64,000 nucleotides of DNA from Chlorokybus atmophyticus. Taxonomy: Eukaryota > Streptophyta > Chlorokybophyceae > Chlorokybales > Chlorokybaceae. Positions within the stretch are counted from its first letter, which is position 1, and the number at the start of each line of letters is the position of its first letter. Where the stretch lies: contig RHPI01001403.1 of NCBI GenBank assembly GCA_009103225.1, forward strand, positions 35,585 to 99,584, given 5' to 3'. Position numbers and translations under genes: made by a program. Shown piece by piece: positions 34,320 through 46,698 of this stretch. A model generated the notes under the pieces. It was not told where the DNA came from. It was given only the letters and a program-made list of their open reading frames with translations, and made no database searches.

Positions 34320-34860
34320 TACATTACAGATGATAGTATTGGCTGGTGCTGTTATGACAAAGGGGTTGTCAAGTGCCAGCTCAATGCATAGATTGATGAT
34401 GTCCATACGATGAAGGACGGCTATAGTGATGTCTATAAAGTAGATACGGTTGACTGCGTCTGATAGTCATCGTGATGAGGTCGTAAGATGTCATTTCCTT
34501 AACAATGTGGACAATATCAATGTTAATATGGGCAGACTATAGTTTGGTCCATAAAGTAGATGTGAACGCGGGCTGCCCGTCTCGTGGTGTGAGAGGAATT
34601 AATAAAATATCCATAAACTAAGTGATAAAATCACTGTAAATCTAGCAACCCAGATTCAGATCTATGATGCTTACATTTGCATGGGTCATGAGGTCCAACA
34701 TCGAGCTGTGTTCGATCACACGCCCATAACCACATCTACATTATCAACATATTTGTGGATATTGTATACATGCCCTCTCCCTTGGATGTGATTACAGACG
34801 CAAATCATTACTTTATCCACACAAATACTGATAACATAGATATCTACAATAGGGGGGGAA
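34320..34860. repeat. CACTA-2 right subterminal repeats
   Basis: Shares ACATTATCAACATA, GTGGATATTGTA, ATAAAGTAGAT and TAGATATCTACAATA with the left subterminal region, ending in the terminal inverted repeat. Confidence 0.7.
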
Positions 34861-34870
34861 GTTTGTAATG

Positions 34871-35600
34871 CCTGCGGGCTGCCGGCAGCACACTCTATAT
34901 GATACGCAGCTTCTTGGCCGTCTCAGCATGCCAATCCATCATCTTGAGGCCCGAGTCGGGCAGCGTGCGGGCGGCATAGCTCGCACGTCTGTCACTTGCA
35001 CGCACGGAGCACAAAGCTTGTACCGTCACACCATGATGGTCATGCGCGACCACATCATGTCCCATGTGAGCGACAAAGAGGCATCGTAGGTTCTCTCACC
35101 TCCGGCACATTCTCCCAGCCATCCGAGCTTGATTGCGCTGAAGTATGTGCTGACGGGCAAGGCAGCGACCTCCCAGAAAGACGATGGCCTTGTGCAAGGG
35201 GCTTCCTAGTAACCTCAGCATCGTCATTGCTTGTTGTCACGAAGCAGCTTGCCTAAACACATCGTGCTGTGTCGTAATGACAGCAGCATCAGTGTTGTGT
35301 TGCTACTACCATACCACCATCACACTGATGTGTTGTTATGCAAACCAACATCTGTATGTGTGTCTCAACAAAGGTCAAACACAACACACATGCTTAGCTG
35401 CTGAAACAAGGGCGTTATATACACCGCCTGCAGCACACCGTGCAGGTGAAACAACTCGCCATGCAGAGGGATGTTTACCTCATCCCACACAACAGTGGGT
35501 CTCCCTCTCGTTCGCAATGCCCACCGCTCGACGTCTTTTTGCAGCTGAAGCAGAGTACTCTGAACTCGAACAACAGAGTACTCATGAGTTTTCCGAGAGG
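34871..35600. other. Region between CACTA-2 and the gamma-glutamyltransferase remnant
   Basis: Plus-strand frames run from the element border to 35089 (LYDTQLLGRLSMPIHHLEAR) and, after an in-frame TAG, to about 35209 (HPSLIALKYVLTGKAATSQK). They may be decayed exons of an unrecognised gene. No family was identified. Confidence 0.3.
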
Positions 35601-35609
35601 AGGAGCTGA

Positions 35610-36610
<1,001 letters not shown>

Positions 36611-36624
36611 CTTGCTGCTCAGCA

Positions 36625-36663
36625 CCCTTGGCATACTGCATGAGTCATGCAGTATGCCAAGGG
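36625..36663. repeat. Inverted repeat, 19-bp arms, 1-nt spacer
   Basis: The arms start CCCTTGGCATACTGCATGA and meet around a single G. It lies at the point where the gamma-glutamyltransferase similarity is lost. Confidence 0.98.
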
Positions 36664-36681
36664 TGACCTAAACCTAGACCC

Positions 36682-36930
36682 TTGCAAGACGACATGTATA
36701 TACTGGAGCACCCGGTTGCAAAACGCCCTTCTATGTGGGGTGAAGAAACTTGGTACGCGACCGTCTGTTCGCAGTTGCTTGATTGCGCACATAATCTAAC
36801 ACCAGCTGACTTTTGTGCAGATCGTATATCATACCAGAGCGACAACTGCAACAAGGCCTATGTGGAGTTTTGTGCTGCTGTAGACCAGGCGCATGGTGAT
36901 GTCTTCAAAGAGATAGACCTTGAGATTTAG
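36682..36930 (+). CDS. Hypothetical ORF left of CACTA-1
   Basis: Frame of about 80 codons (DDMYILEHPVAKRPSMWGEE; YATVCSQLLDCAHNLTPADF) ending EIDLEI-TAG, 60 bp before the transposon. It may be a terminal exon, since its composition is balanced and non-repetitive. No family recognised. Confidence 0.3.
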   Translation: MQDDMYILEHPVAKRPSMWGEETWYATVCSQLLDCAHNLTPADFCADRISYQSDNCNKAYVEFCAAVDQAHGDVFKEIDLEI

Positions 36931-37004
36931 ATGCATGTTGAAGGGAGCTTCTGGTACCAATACCAACTTGACGAAGCCGTAGTAATACCTGCACTACAAA
37001 AATA

Positions 37005-37260
37005 TTGCCTGTTTCAGACGTCAGAATTTCAGCTGTGTGCAGCTGACATTCAGTCGTAACGGAACTGAATTGCAGCACATTGGTAGCAGTCAGACATTAA
37101 AGACTGAAGGCGCAGCTGAACTTGAGATGCTAAGGACTGACCTTGTCACCTGGCCTTGACTCAGATCAGACTTTTGGTACTCACATTCAGCTGCGCAGCT
37201 GAACATTCGATGCACGAACGCCTAATGTAAGTTGTTAACAACTAGCAACTGAATGCAAGT
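37005..37260. repeat. CACTA-1 left subterminal repeats
   Basis: Repeats of TTCAGCTG, GCAGCTGAA, CAGACATTAAAGACTGA and CATTCAGTC in both orientations. Related TCTGACATT, GACTGACATTTT and TGACTTTCAGCAC motifs fill 45850-46315 at the other end. Confidence 0.65.
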
Positions 37261-37541
37261 TGTGATTGCGAATTAAGCGCATTCAGAGCGCGTGAGTTTC
37301 AGCACAAGGCCCATAACAAACAATGATCAGTCACTCGTTGATGCTCGATTGCAAGTACACATGTTGTCCTTGCCCTTGCTATTGCTATCAACTGGCCTGC
37401 TGTTGACAGTATCTTGTCGCAATGCGCTGCATGTACTGGCAGCGCTACCAACACCAGCCCACACGACTCCACTCAAGTGCTGTCGTCGTCAAGTTCGTCT
37501 CCTAATTAGCGGACAGCTAGTTTGCCTGTGCGCTCTTGTGA

Positions 37542-40500
37542 CTAGTCAAGCGTGTCAATGACTTGTGTGAATGCACAAAACATGCATGTGTGTAATTGGT
37601 TATACAACCAACCAGTCATGGCGTTCAACCATGTACCTGTGTCGCTGTCCTCCTCCATCTCTTCTTCACCTTCGCCGACAGCTGCTGCATCTCCCACCTT
37701 GAAGGCTTCGCGCGCTTGTCGCAGTAGTTTATCACGTGCGCAAGCAGACATTGAAGAGCGCCTCTCCTCCGCATCAGCAGGAGGAGAGGGATCCTCCATG
37801 CGAGGCCTCACCGACTTGATGAATGCCACTCTCGTGGCCACCTCCTTCTCAAGCACTATCAGCCTGTCACAGTCTGCCACAGTCGGCATGGCAAAGAACA
37901 CTTGCCCTGTGAGGCGATCCGCCTCAATGTAGGGCTCCTCTTCCTCCTTGAAAAACTGGTTTCGATGCACCCAGAACCTCCCCGTGTCTGTGACTGAGGA
38001 TTGTTGGTTTTCAAATTGCTTCTTGAACCACTTCACGCGGCAAAGTAACAGCTGCATCAATAACGCACCTCAGCACAAAGTTCCATGTACGTGAAGGTTG
38101 GAAGATACATGCAACACTTCTCACCTCAGAACCGAGAAACTCTATGTGGAATATGTTGAGCAAAACGCCCCAAAAAGGTAGGATCGCTCGCACAGGTTGG
38201 TTATCATTGCGGCGACTTACATACTCGCATTGAAACCCCGCCTCCACACCACAGTCAAAAGTTACCTTGTCTTTGTCCTTATGTGCTGTCCTGTAGTGCT
38301 TGCCCTCAACCGTCATGTGTGAGTACGCGCTGCACTCAGCCGGGCAACCCAAGAACATGGCACAGGCCTTGGGGCTATACTTGTGCAAGAGATCCGGCTG
38401 TTGTTGCAACATCGTGGCAGCATCAATATCATCCTTTTCAGACCCATTGCGCAAGTGCTTGCCGTGCCTATCGCGCTGCTTGACTTGACTCTGTATACGC
38501 AGTCTATTCACTTCATCCAGTAACCTGGCAACATACATGTACAGTCTTAGGTTTTGCCACACACCTGTACATGCCAAACATGGTTAACCCCTGAGTTGAT
38601 CACACTTCGCACTCACTTGTGTAAGTCTCCAACTTCGGGGAAGTTGTTGCGCACATAAAGGTTGATGAGCTGCCTGTGACGCTCACTTAAGCGCCACTTG
38701 CGTTTGGTGCCGAGGGGAATAGGCATAACATCAGATCTGTCAAACAGTCGGACTCCGGCAGATGGCCATATCTGCTTCATGGCGCTACTGCAACACAACA
38801 AAATCTCTTCCAACTCTATGGACATCACAATGCTTGCTTCGGGGTCTTTCCGACTCGTTGCCTGCACACAATGTGTTGAACTCAAGAAGGTACTAGACTA
38901 ACCATTGGCTTGAAGTAGCCTCAACAACTGCATACCTGCTGGCGTATATCTTGCATTCGTCGCTCAGCTCCAAACATCCAGGTGCCTCGTACAGGACCAA
39001 GTTTGCGGAACTGTTGCATTGAGTGCAGCAGCAGGTGCATGGAGATGTTGAAGATGCCGCGAGGGAAGTCTCTCTCTAACAAACACAATGCCTCCACCAA
39101 CTCCACTTCCAACTCATCTAGATCCTGCTTCTGTTTAGAGACCCACGGTGAACCGACAATGGATAAGGCATCGCATAACTTCACTAGAGTAGTTCTTTGA
39201 CGGGGTTGTAGCTTTTGCGATATGACTGCTGGAAGCAAAATTGTGCCTGCAATGTAAGAGAAGTCACACTTGCAGGAGCTCTACGGCACATTGGCTGTGC
39301 GCACGACTGTGTGCGGTTGCTTGTGCGCGTGACAACCACATGTATACCTGTAATTACATACCTATGTTGTGCCAGTTGTGAGTCTTTGCCTTGTATCGCC
39401 CCCCTCCCGAGAGCACACCAGCCAATGCTCGACCCCCGAATCCGGAAGGGTAACGCATGGGGACCCATGTTTGTCGGACTTGCTCCATTTCCTGTTTTGT
39501 AAACACATAAGGTGCAGGTGGCCTAACATAGTACGCCTCTCCTTGCCGGTTTGTCTTCATGATTGGCCATAGCTCCTCTATTACACCTCTCTCCATGAAC
39601 TCGTACCTGTAATGCAATCAACCTTAGCATTGGCCTGTTTCAAATCTCTCACTTACAACGTGTCACCTGTCGCGCAATGTGTTCCCTTCTTTGCCTGTAA
39701 GACACAAGACAATCTTCTTGATGGCGTTTGAAAGGCAGTGCATGCGGTCTATTAGATGGCCCGGGACATGATTCCAATAGGGCAGTAGAGCAAATGGCGA
39801 GATGCCTTTGACGCAAGTTAGCACTGCGGGGTGCTGATTAGCTGGCCCTTCGTATGTCTCTCCAGCAATCGCTGCGCGCATGACGTCACCATTGGAGAAA
39901 GGAGCTGGAGGTGGTGCCGTCTCTGTTGAGCCCCATCCGGTGCTGAGCCTAAATGCATGACCTTCTGGCAAGCAGCGACGATGGTTCATAAACACGCACT
40001 TTCTTAACCAAGAGACGTATTCCCCTTGGTAGTTTGGACCGCACACTATGCAGGCAATGCGACCACAGATCTGTCTACCAGCTGTTTTACCAAGACCTGG
40101 ATAATCATGTAAACAAGTCATCAATATCGCCTTCACTGTGAACTCAGCTGGCAGGCCTGGTGCTGGCGCCACGTCATGCACCACCACACCTTCATCCCAG
40201 AGGCGCATGAGCTCCTTCACGAGTGGCATGATGTACGTGCTAAGGTTTTTTGGCTCTCCAGGGCCTGCTCAATGCAACATTGCAAAACTTCAATGGCATG
40301 CTGCTGTGCGTGTTTGCGTGTTTGCGTGCGTGAATGCATGCGTGCGCGCGCGCGCAACTTACCAGGTATTATACCTACAGTCCACATGTATTCTCGCTTG
40401 AAGGTAAGCCAAGGAGGAATATTGTAACAAAAGACTGTCAAAGGCCACATTGAACACGTGCTCTGAGCTGAAGGACCTCGTTTGAAAGGGCTGACCCCAT

Positions 40501-41820
40501 CAGTTGAAAAGCCCAAGCGTAGGTGGCGCGGTTCTTGCCGTAGCTCAGGGTATAAATCTTCAAGTTCCGTCCAGGTAGGAGAATCGTAGATGCTCCTCAT
40601 CCATGGGTCGCTGGAGCGGTTGCGTTTATGATAGCTGAGGTTTGCTGCAAAATGTCGGAGGCGAAAGGCGCGCTTGATGCGTGGTATGAGCGGCATGCAG
40701 TGATAAACTTTGCGAGGTTTTTGCTTATCCATGGTGCCTTTGAACCTGTGGTGCAGGACAACATGTCTGAGCTGGTACAAGTTAAGGTCAAGGAAGCACA
40801 TGCAACATGAAGACGCACCTCGGTTCGTTGCACTGCGGGCAGACCTCCTTATCTTCGACCTCACCGGCAAACAGAACGCAGTCATTAACGCACACGTCGA
40901 ACTTGATTGTGGGCAGGGCAATGTGCTTCAGAGCATGCAGCAACTGCCGTTTGCTTGTGGGAAGTAAGTTGTCGGAAGGTAGCATGCATGCGTGCAAGAA
41001 CATCGCCAGCTGATCCAGACCCTCTGCACTCGATTGACTTTTAAGTTTGTGAATGAGAAGCAGCAGAGAAGCCATTTCCATTGACAAGCTGCTATTCTCA
41101 TACAACGGTACTTGATGAAGGTGACTGAGATCTTCGGCAAACAAGTCCACATGGTCTTCACCACCTGCCTGCTTGAAGTCCTCCCCTAGCCACTCCTCTG
41201 CTGCTCCCTCTTCCTGCTCCTCTTGAAGTCCATCGTCATCACGTGTGCAATCCCCAAGTACGCTGCAAATTACATAAGTTAGCATGCGCATGCGTGTCAG
41301 GCAGTTCATGACGCCGTGTGTAAGCCGCCAAATTCACATCAGACCTGTCAAGCCATCGTGTGTGGTGTTCACCACGCTGCTTGCTAGTCTCATCCACACA
41401 AGCTTCGCTGCCGACTTTGTCATCAGTGTCGTGCCGCGCGCCTCATTTTGCACGCCAGGATCCTCACAACTTGCTAATAACGGTACCGCTGTCACACGCT
41501 CGCCTTCAACTGCTGCGGCTGGCGAGGTTTCATTGTGCGCAGGGCTGAATGAGGCTTCAGTTGGCGGCTATCACAATGCGCTGTTTGTTAAGCGTAATCA
41601 ACTCTCACCCACGTACTCACCCAGCACAGATGCGCGCGCACACACATGATCCATGACAACCACGACAGCACACAAACCTGCCAACGTCCATGTTGTTGAA
41701 AATGTCTCCACTGTTGCCGCAAGCTGATGGCATCCTTCAATCCTCTGCAAAAGTTTGCACATGCAATACACTTTGGCGAACGGCAACGAGGCCCTCCGGA
41801 CGGTCGACTGCATATTCCCA
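37542..41820 (-). CDS. tnp2-type CACTA transposase, at least 9 exons, apparently intact
   Basis: The transposase binds the element ends and cuts. Exon bounds placed from GT..AG signals and frame continuity: 40819-41262, 40363-40745, 39667-40264, 39362-39606, 38936-39246, 38617-38861, 38125-38524 and 37542-38051 (TAG stop). Less certain 5' exons are near 41340-41590 and 41690-41820, the latter with a zinc-finger-like KCIACANFCRGLKD...H pattern. Domains: tnp2 N-terminal Cys pair (VNDCVLFAGEVEDKEVCPQC), tnp2 core (RHLRLGFSTDGVSPFKRG; SMWPLTVFCYNIPPWLTF; TVGIIPGPGEPKNLSTYIM; CLHDYPGLGKTAGRQICGRI; HVPGHLIDRMHCLSNAIKK), DUF4218-like (ALCLLERDFPRGIFNISMHL; LGPVRGTWMFGAERRMQDIR) and a DUF4216-like end (VKWFKKQFENQQ; DRLTGQVFFAMP; LIVLEKE). 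No in-frame stop occurs in the placed exons, unlike the paralogue at 30-34 kb. The exact start codon is unresolved. Confidence 0.85.
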
Positions 41821-41879
41821 AGCCCTGTCGAAATCATGTCGTGCGTGTCACACAAGTGTTTCCTAGCCATTGCTCAATT

Positions 41880-43070
41880 GCAATTCAACGCTGTGGCAAT
41901 GGTATGTTAGAGATTCCAGAACCATGACATGCACACGCATGTCCATACAGAGAGCACCCGCACACACCTGCAAACACAAGCGTCCCTCCTCCCCTCCCCC
42001 CCCCCCGCGCGCGCATGCGCACACGCACCTTGGACCACTACTTTCAGCTGTCAAGGCTCATGGGCGCGTCGAAGCTGATGCCCTCCGGCTCAAGCAGCAT
42101 TCCTGCACATGCACGACAATTACAACAGAACGCAGGTATGCGTATGTGCTCGAGCTCCTTGCCGTATGTGTTTGTCGTAGTTGCAATGTCTGGGTATGGG
42201 TATGGGTACTTACCTGTTAATGAGATATTAACTGAACGGCACGCACGCACGAACTGCACGCATTAGCATGTGTAAGTTGTACTTATATCTTACAGCAATC
42301 GCAAATAACAATTCGTTTCCCCTCCTGTTAACAGGCCGCACGCAATCACCAATGACCACGCGCTCTACCTTTACTGCACCTGCTGAGAGTGCTCCCGCAG
42401 TACCACAAGCTGTTCGCTAGCACCTGTGTGTGAACGGAGAAGAGGCACATGTGTGTGCGTGTGCGCTTGTGTGCACGCATAAGCGATAGCAAAACTGTTC
42501 GTCAGCACCTGTGTGCGTGCGCTTGTGCACGCATGAGCATGTGTGTGCGCTTGTGCGTGCGCGCACTCAGCAGCATGCGTGCGGGTGCATACACATTTGC
42601 ATGATGTCACTGATTGTGCTGTGCAGCATAGTAATATGACACAGTCAGCAGTGATAGACATGTACTAGTCTACTAGCATAGCAGTAGCATAGCAAAAACA
42701 TGCTCAAAATGACAACACCGGAGCAGTCAACACGCTACCTACCAGTGTCTTCCGCCTGTCCGCTCTCTCCGCATAATTCTCTATGCCTCCCACCGCCACT
42801 CCCGCTGCCGCCAGCAGACCCAGCATGTTTATCAATACTACATCGCATGCCATGCAGGACTTGTGATGGGACTGTTCTCTATGCCTCGCTGCTCCCCCCG
42901 CTGGCTGTTCTCTCCCTTCCTCTCCGAGACCCGCGCAATCCCACTGTCTACGCCTATCCAACCACTCTCCTCCTTCCCCTCTATGCCTCGCCGCCGCTTC
43001 CAGCGCCGCCGCCGGCGACAACCCTGCGTACCGCGTGCATGCCGCCGCTGTTGTCGTAGCAAACCCTAGG
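41880..43070. other. Central region of CACTA-1 between divergent genes
   Basis: Contains a C-run and CG/CA alternation (41993-42025), CA/TG-rich low complexity (42420-42600), and a GC-rich stretch (42740-43070) with open frames on both strands but no recognisable domain. It probably holds the 5' leader and promoter of tnp2. Confidence 0.4.
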
Positions 43071-43072
43071 GC

Positions 43073-43103
43073 CATAAAAGGGGCTATAAAAGGGGCTATA
43101 TAC
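43073..43103 (+). promoter_or_regulatory. Tandem TATA-like boxes upstream of the TNPA-like gene
   Basis: CATAAAAG, CTATAAAAG and CTATATAC in a row (GGGGCTATAAAAGGGGCTAT), about 320 bp before the ATG at 43417. The match to TATA boxes is clear; use in vivo is inferred. Confidence 0.5.
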
Positions 43104-43416
43104 TTAGGTATTACTGTTAGCGAAAAACTGACTGCAGTGCATGGCCGGCTACACATGCATGGGAAGAGCCCAGCGCCCAAGGCAGCATACAGAACAGCAT
43201 AGAGAGCAACAGTTTCAGCTAGCAGGCAAGAGCAGGCGGCACTAGCTAGCAGGCGGCAGTTGCTCTACGAGTAGCAAGCTCTACAGAAGTTGCTAACAGC
43301 AGGCGGCACTAGTAGCAAGGCGGCAGTAGTAGCAAGCAGCTGTAGCGACTGCAAGCAGCAGTAGAAACCAAAGGTGACACTGGCAAGGGGGCATACTTGT
43401 ACAAGAGCTAGTTAGA

Positions 43417-45825
43417 ATGCAGTTAGTGCTAGCCAGATTTGTGCTGAACAGTCTGTCAGAGTTTCAGGCAATCAGCCCTGAAAAAGTAGAGGAGGCCAGA
43501 CGAGTGATTGCAGCAGAAGATGAGAGAAGGAGAAAGCAAGCTGCGCAAGTGCTTCAGCTAAACGCACAGCTAGCTGAGCGACAACGTGCCGAGCAGCAGC
43601 CTGCAAGCTCCTCGCACCGTGTTGCTCCAGTCACTCGTCACGAAACAGGTGAACAGGCCTAGGCTTCATGCTCAGCAATGTCAGGCAAGATTGCAGTGCA
43701 TTATCCAAGCAGCCTGCTGATCTTGAGCACTAACCGCTGAACACAGTGTTAACCATCAAGTGACTGCTTACTAAGCAGTAACTGCCCGACACTAATGTTG
43801 TTGGTTAAGTGCTAGCTAGCTTGGGTCTGTTGGTGCCACCAGTGTGCATAGCTAACCTTGTACATGTAGCTAACTTGGTGGAGTTGCTTGCTAGCTTTGT
43901 CCATTGGTACCGATTGTATGCTTCTTGCACTGTTTGCTGCCTACACTATCAGTCATAAGAGTGACAATGTTGCTTGCTACTTCAAGTAGTAAGCATCAAC
44001 AACATTGTCAAGTTGATGCGTTCCTGTACATGCCAATCCGCAGCTACAGCATGCTTTGCTCACCAATGCTTTGAAATTCGCAACACCGACGGTCACAAGA
44101 GTGACATGTTGTTGCTGCTTGCTACTTGAAGTAGCAAGCAGCAACAACATTGTCAAGTTGATGTACATGCTTATCCGCAGCTACAGCATGCTTCGCTCAC
44201 CAATGGTTTGCCATATGCAGCACCGACGGTAACATCTAGTGAGCACCATGAAGCTGGGCAGCTTGATGAGCACAAAGACGAGGCTTGGAGAGGTGCTGAG
44301 GTGGTGAGTGCAAGTGTAGATCCATGTTGACTATGATGTTTTATGTTGTTCTATGTTGCCTTATGTTTTAGCGGTGTACATGGCTGTGTGTACAGAAACG
44401 TGGGAGTCTGGTGAACCTCATGGCTCTCTCGCAACCACACGAGCCACGCCATCTATGCGGTGAGGACGTGTACAAGCATGCGGCTAGGGTGAGAATGTGG
44501 CACAGCTTGCAACTTTGCAACTACGTTTCTCTCACATTCGTCAGAGCGTGCAAAGCTTTGCGTGATGCCCATGCCGCATGACCCTGCGACAGGAGCGTGC
44601 CAAAGCTTTGCGTGATGCCTTCCTTGAGAAAGGCATACGCCTTCAGCACCAGAAGCAAGGCATAGTTGACGCGATCATGAGGTAGGTAAGGTATGTGCTT
44701 GTCTTGCACATCATAGACTCACTGAATGATCGACTACATAGTTCTGAACATCGAGTTCCCGGACTATGATGACAAGGAGCTCAAGTACATCATGCGGCGC
44801 ACAATGTCAAACCGTGATCATTACAGGAAGCGCAAGGTGAGCTTGATGCTTACGCTAACTTGCTGTCATGTTGCATGGCTGCTTGTGGTTTATATTGTTG
44901 AGCGCAGGCTGCAGGCAAAGTGACAAGCAAAGCAAAGAAACCACGAGACGACGGGCGCGCTCAGACAGCCCAAAACCCAGCTCCACAACCGACTCAAAAA
45001 CCAGCAAGGGTCCCATTGCAGGAACAGTTGAACAAGAGTGCCGCGGCAAGCAGCTGCCCAGGGTCTCAACCCGTTGCATGTAGCCAAGCAACGGACATCT
45101 CCTTGGACGACCAGCTTCTTGATGTAAGTTAGAGAACGTCACAACTCAGCACGCACTCTGTACATTCACACGGTGTTGGTAATCACAGGTGATCGGACAA
45201 GCTCAGCGGACTGGTGACAAGGAGAACGATCAGTCATTTTCACAAGTGCACCTGTGGTTGAGCCGAGGTGCAAAGCCAGTGGGTAAGGCGCGGTGCTGCA
45301 CTGAGGGGAGTGGTAATGTCCACAACCACGTGCTGCAGACAGGTAGCGTCTCAGAACAGGCTGTTCGTGTGTGTGCGCGCACGCATGCGTGTACGCGCAC
45401 ACACGTGCGTGCATGCGTGGGTGGGTGGGTATTGGCTTATCACTAAGTTGATGTTGAGAATTGTTTGTCCACTAGGTGAGATTGCAGTGTGGTTTGATGA
45501 GGCGCTGCAGGGCAATGCCAATCTGCCCATCAAGACCAACTCGTGGACAAAGATCAAGGATGTGGAGATAGGATCCCGCATCGCATGGCCGGAAGCATGC
45601 ATTGGTAAGTTAAGACAAAATTGCTTGAAGCTGTATGTGTGTTAATTATGCGCCAAGATGTTCACCAACAGTTTGTGCACCGCAGCACCGGTTGACATGG
45701 TGCGCCACAAAGCGTGTGATGGTCAGGGCTGCGCGGAGTGCGAAAATGGCTTTTGCAGCAAGGCCAAGGTGGTGCAGAAGGCGGGGCCCCGTGCGCGCAG
45801 GCCGGTGACGCGCATGAACGTCTAA
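43417..45825 (+). CDS. TNPA-like companion protein of CACTA-1, about 9 exons
   Basis: Exon 1 (43417-43648) starts MQLVLARFVLNSLSEFQAIS and is rich in E/R/K/Q. Next are about 44224-44300 (SSEHHEAGQLDEHKDEAWRG); about 44396-44488 (KRGSLVNLMALSQPHEPRHL); about 44592-44683 (ERAKALRDAFLEKGIRLQHQ); about 44742-44837 (VLNIEFPDYDDKELKYIMRR); about 44909-45123 (Lys/Pro/Gln-rich); about 45189-45343 (VHLWLSRGAKPVGKARCC); about 45476-45604 (WTKIKDVEIGSRIAWPEACI); and about 45686-45825 (VRHKACDGQGCAECENGFCS, ending TRMNV-TAA). The PVGKA and IAWP motifs match plant En/Spm companion proteins, and the final Cys pattern is shared with the CACTA-2 gene. It probably binds subterminal repeats and works with tnp2. 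A partial duplicate of the ERAKALRDA exon precedes it at about 44545-44580. No stops occur in the chosen exons. Confidence 0.6.
43968..44165. repeat. Duplicated inverted repeat in an intron of the TNPA-like gene
   Basis: 44106-44150 is a 45-bp inverted repeat with 22-bp arms and a 1-nt spacer. A diverged copy lies at about 43970-44018 (TGACAATGTTG...CAACATTGTCA), and both are followed by AAGTTGATG and CCGCAGCTACAGCATGCTT. Confidence 0.9.
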
Positions 45826-46335
45826 CAGTTTTTGACTAGCCGGTTACGTGTAGCGGCTTGATAGCTACCTGATACATCCTTGTAGTTAGCGCTCAAAATC
45901 TGATCACCAGCACTTGAGTCGTAGCGTTCGTGAATAGCACTTGGTGGTGCAGTTGCTGCGTTCAAACATTGGGTGCTGATTAGCAGCAATGCAAGTATAA
46001 ATACAAGTGCATTGCTTGTACATGTTGGGCTGCTGAATGCCAGCACTTCAAGTGCGAATGCAAGCCGTTGCATGTGTGCAATGCATAACACAAATTCAAG
46101 TCACAATGACTGAATTCCAGCATTACGAAGTGCATGACAGTCAGTCACAAAACGCTGACTTTCAGCACTGGTATCAACGGTGAGGAGCTAGTGTAAAGCA
46201 TGACTGTCAGGTGCAAACGTCTGACATTAGGACTGACATTTTAAGACGTAGTGGTAGGAGACCTTTGTGACTGATTGTAAGCTACTTACAGCTGATTTCG
46301 CAACGTCTGAATACCGCCCTGATTTTGTAGTGCTG

Positions 46336-46690
46336 TTACGCCCTTCCGAGCCAGTTTGCATAAGGCAGTTCTGCGAGTTTCCAAGCCCGAACGCTTAAGA
46401 GTTGTTCGCAGTACTAGACCGTGCACGTCCAGCCACTGATCCATGATTAGATCTCTTAGTGACACACAATTTCTATCCCGCATGCCTCGACAAGGTTGAG
46501 CGCAGACTGATACACCCATAGGAGAGCAATTAAACAGCCTAACAAGTGCTGTGACAAACGTTACACAGCCCCAACGTGGCTGTCACATTCTGCCAGTTGC
46601 GCTCTGGCCGTGCATTCACACAGTTCAAACAACGTTCTCCACGGCGTGTACACTTGGTGTATATATCGCGGGTCGCATGGTGACGACGAA
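46336..46690. other. Flank right of CACTA-1, no gene recognised
   Basis: A minus-strand frame (46519 to 46336; RDLIMDQWLDVHGLVLRTTL) runs up to the transposon end and might be an interrupted exon, without family evidence. Confidence 0.25.
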
Positions 46691-46698
46691 AACAATTG

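Larger units (their letters stand above)
18630..34870. mobile_element. CACTA-2: En/Spm-type transposon, 16.2 kb, degenerate
   Basis: The left end starts CACTACAAACTGCCC...ATTGTAGATATCTACG. The right end, reverse-complemented, starts CATTACAAACTTCCC...ATTGTAGATATCTATG. Each end is flanked by CCT (18627-18629 and 34871-34873), the 3-bp duplication expected for CACTA elements. Subterminal repeats with shared motifs lie inside both ends. Contents are a TNPA-like gene (minus), a zinc-ribbon gene (minus) between palindrome arrays, a SET-like fragment (plus) and tnp2 (plus). The right terminal CATTAC instead of CACTAC and the broken transposase indicate an old, probably immobile copy. The 23.2-29.2 kb part may be a nested insertion; its limits were not found. 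Confidence 0.88.
36992..46332. mobile_element. CACTA-1: En/Spm-type transposon, 9.34 kb, well preserved
   Basis: The left terminus is CACTACAAAAATATTGCC...TTCAGACGT...CAGCTGT. The right terminus, reverse-complemented, is CACTACAAAATCAGGGCG...TTCAGACGT...CAGCTGT. Both are flanked by CTG (36989-36991 and 46333-46335), a 3-bp target duplication. The element contains two divergent multi-exon genes, tnp2 (minus) and TNPA-like (plus), around a central promoter region, and CAGCTGA/TCTGACATT-type subterminal repeats at both ends. The transposase exons have no internal stops, so this copy could be recent or still active. Confidence 0.95.

Noticed and set aside
46236-46258. GACATTTTAAGACGTAGTG as the right terminus of CACTA-1
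   Set aside because: The following triplet does not match the left flank; the GTAGTG ending at 46332 matches both the terminal repeat and the CTG duplication.
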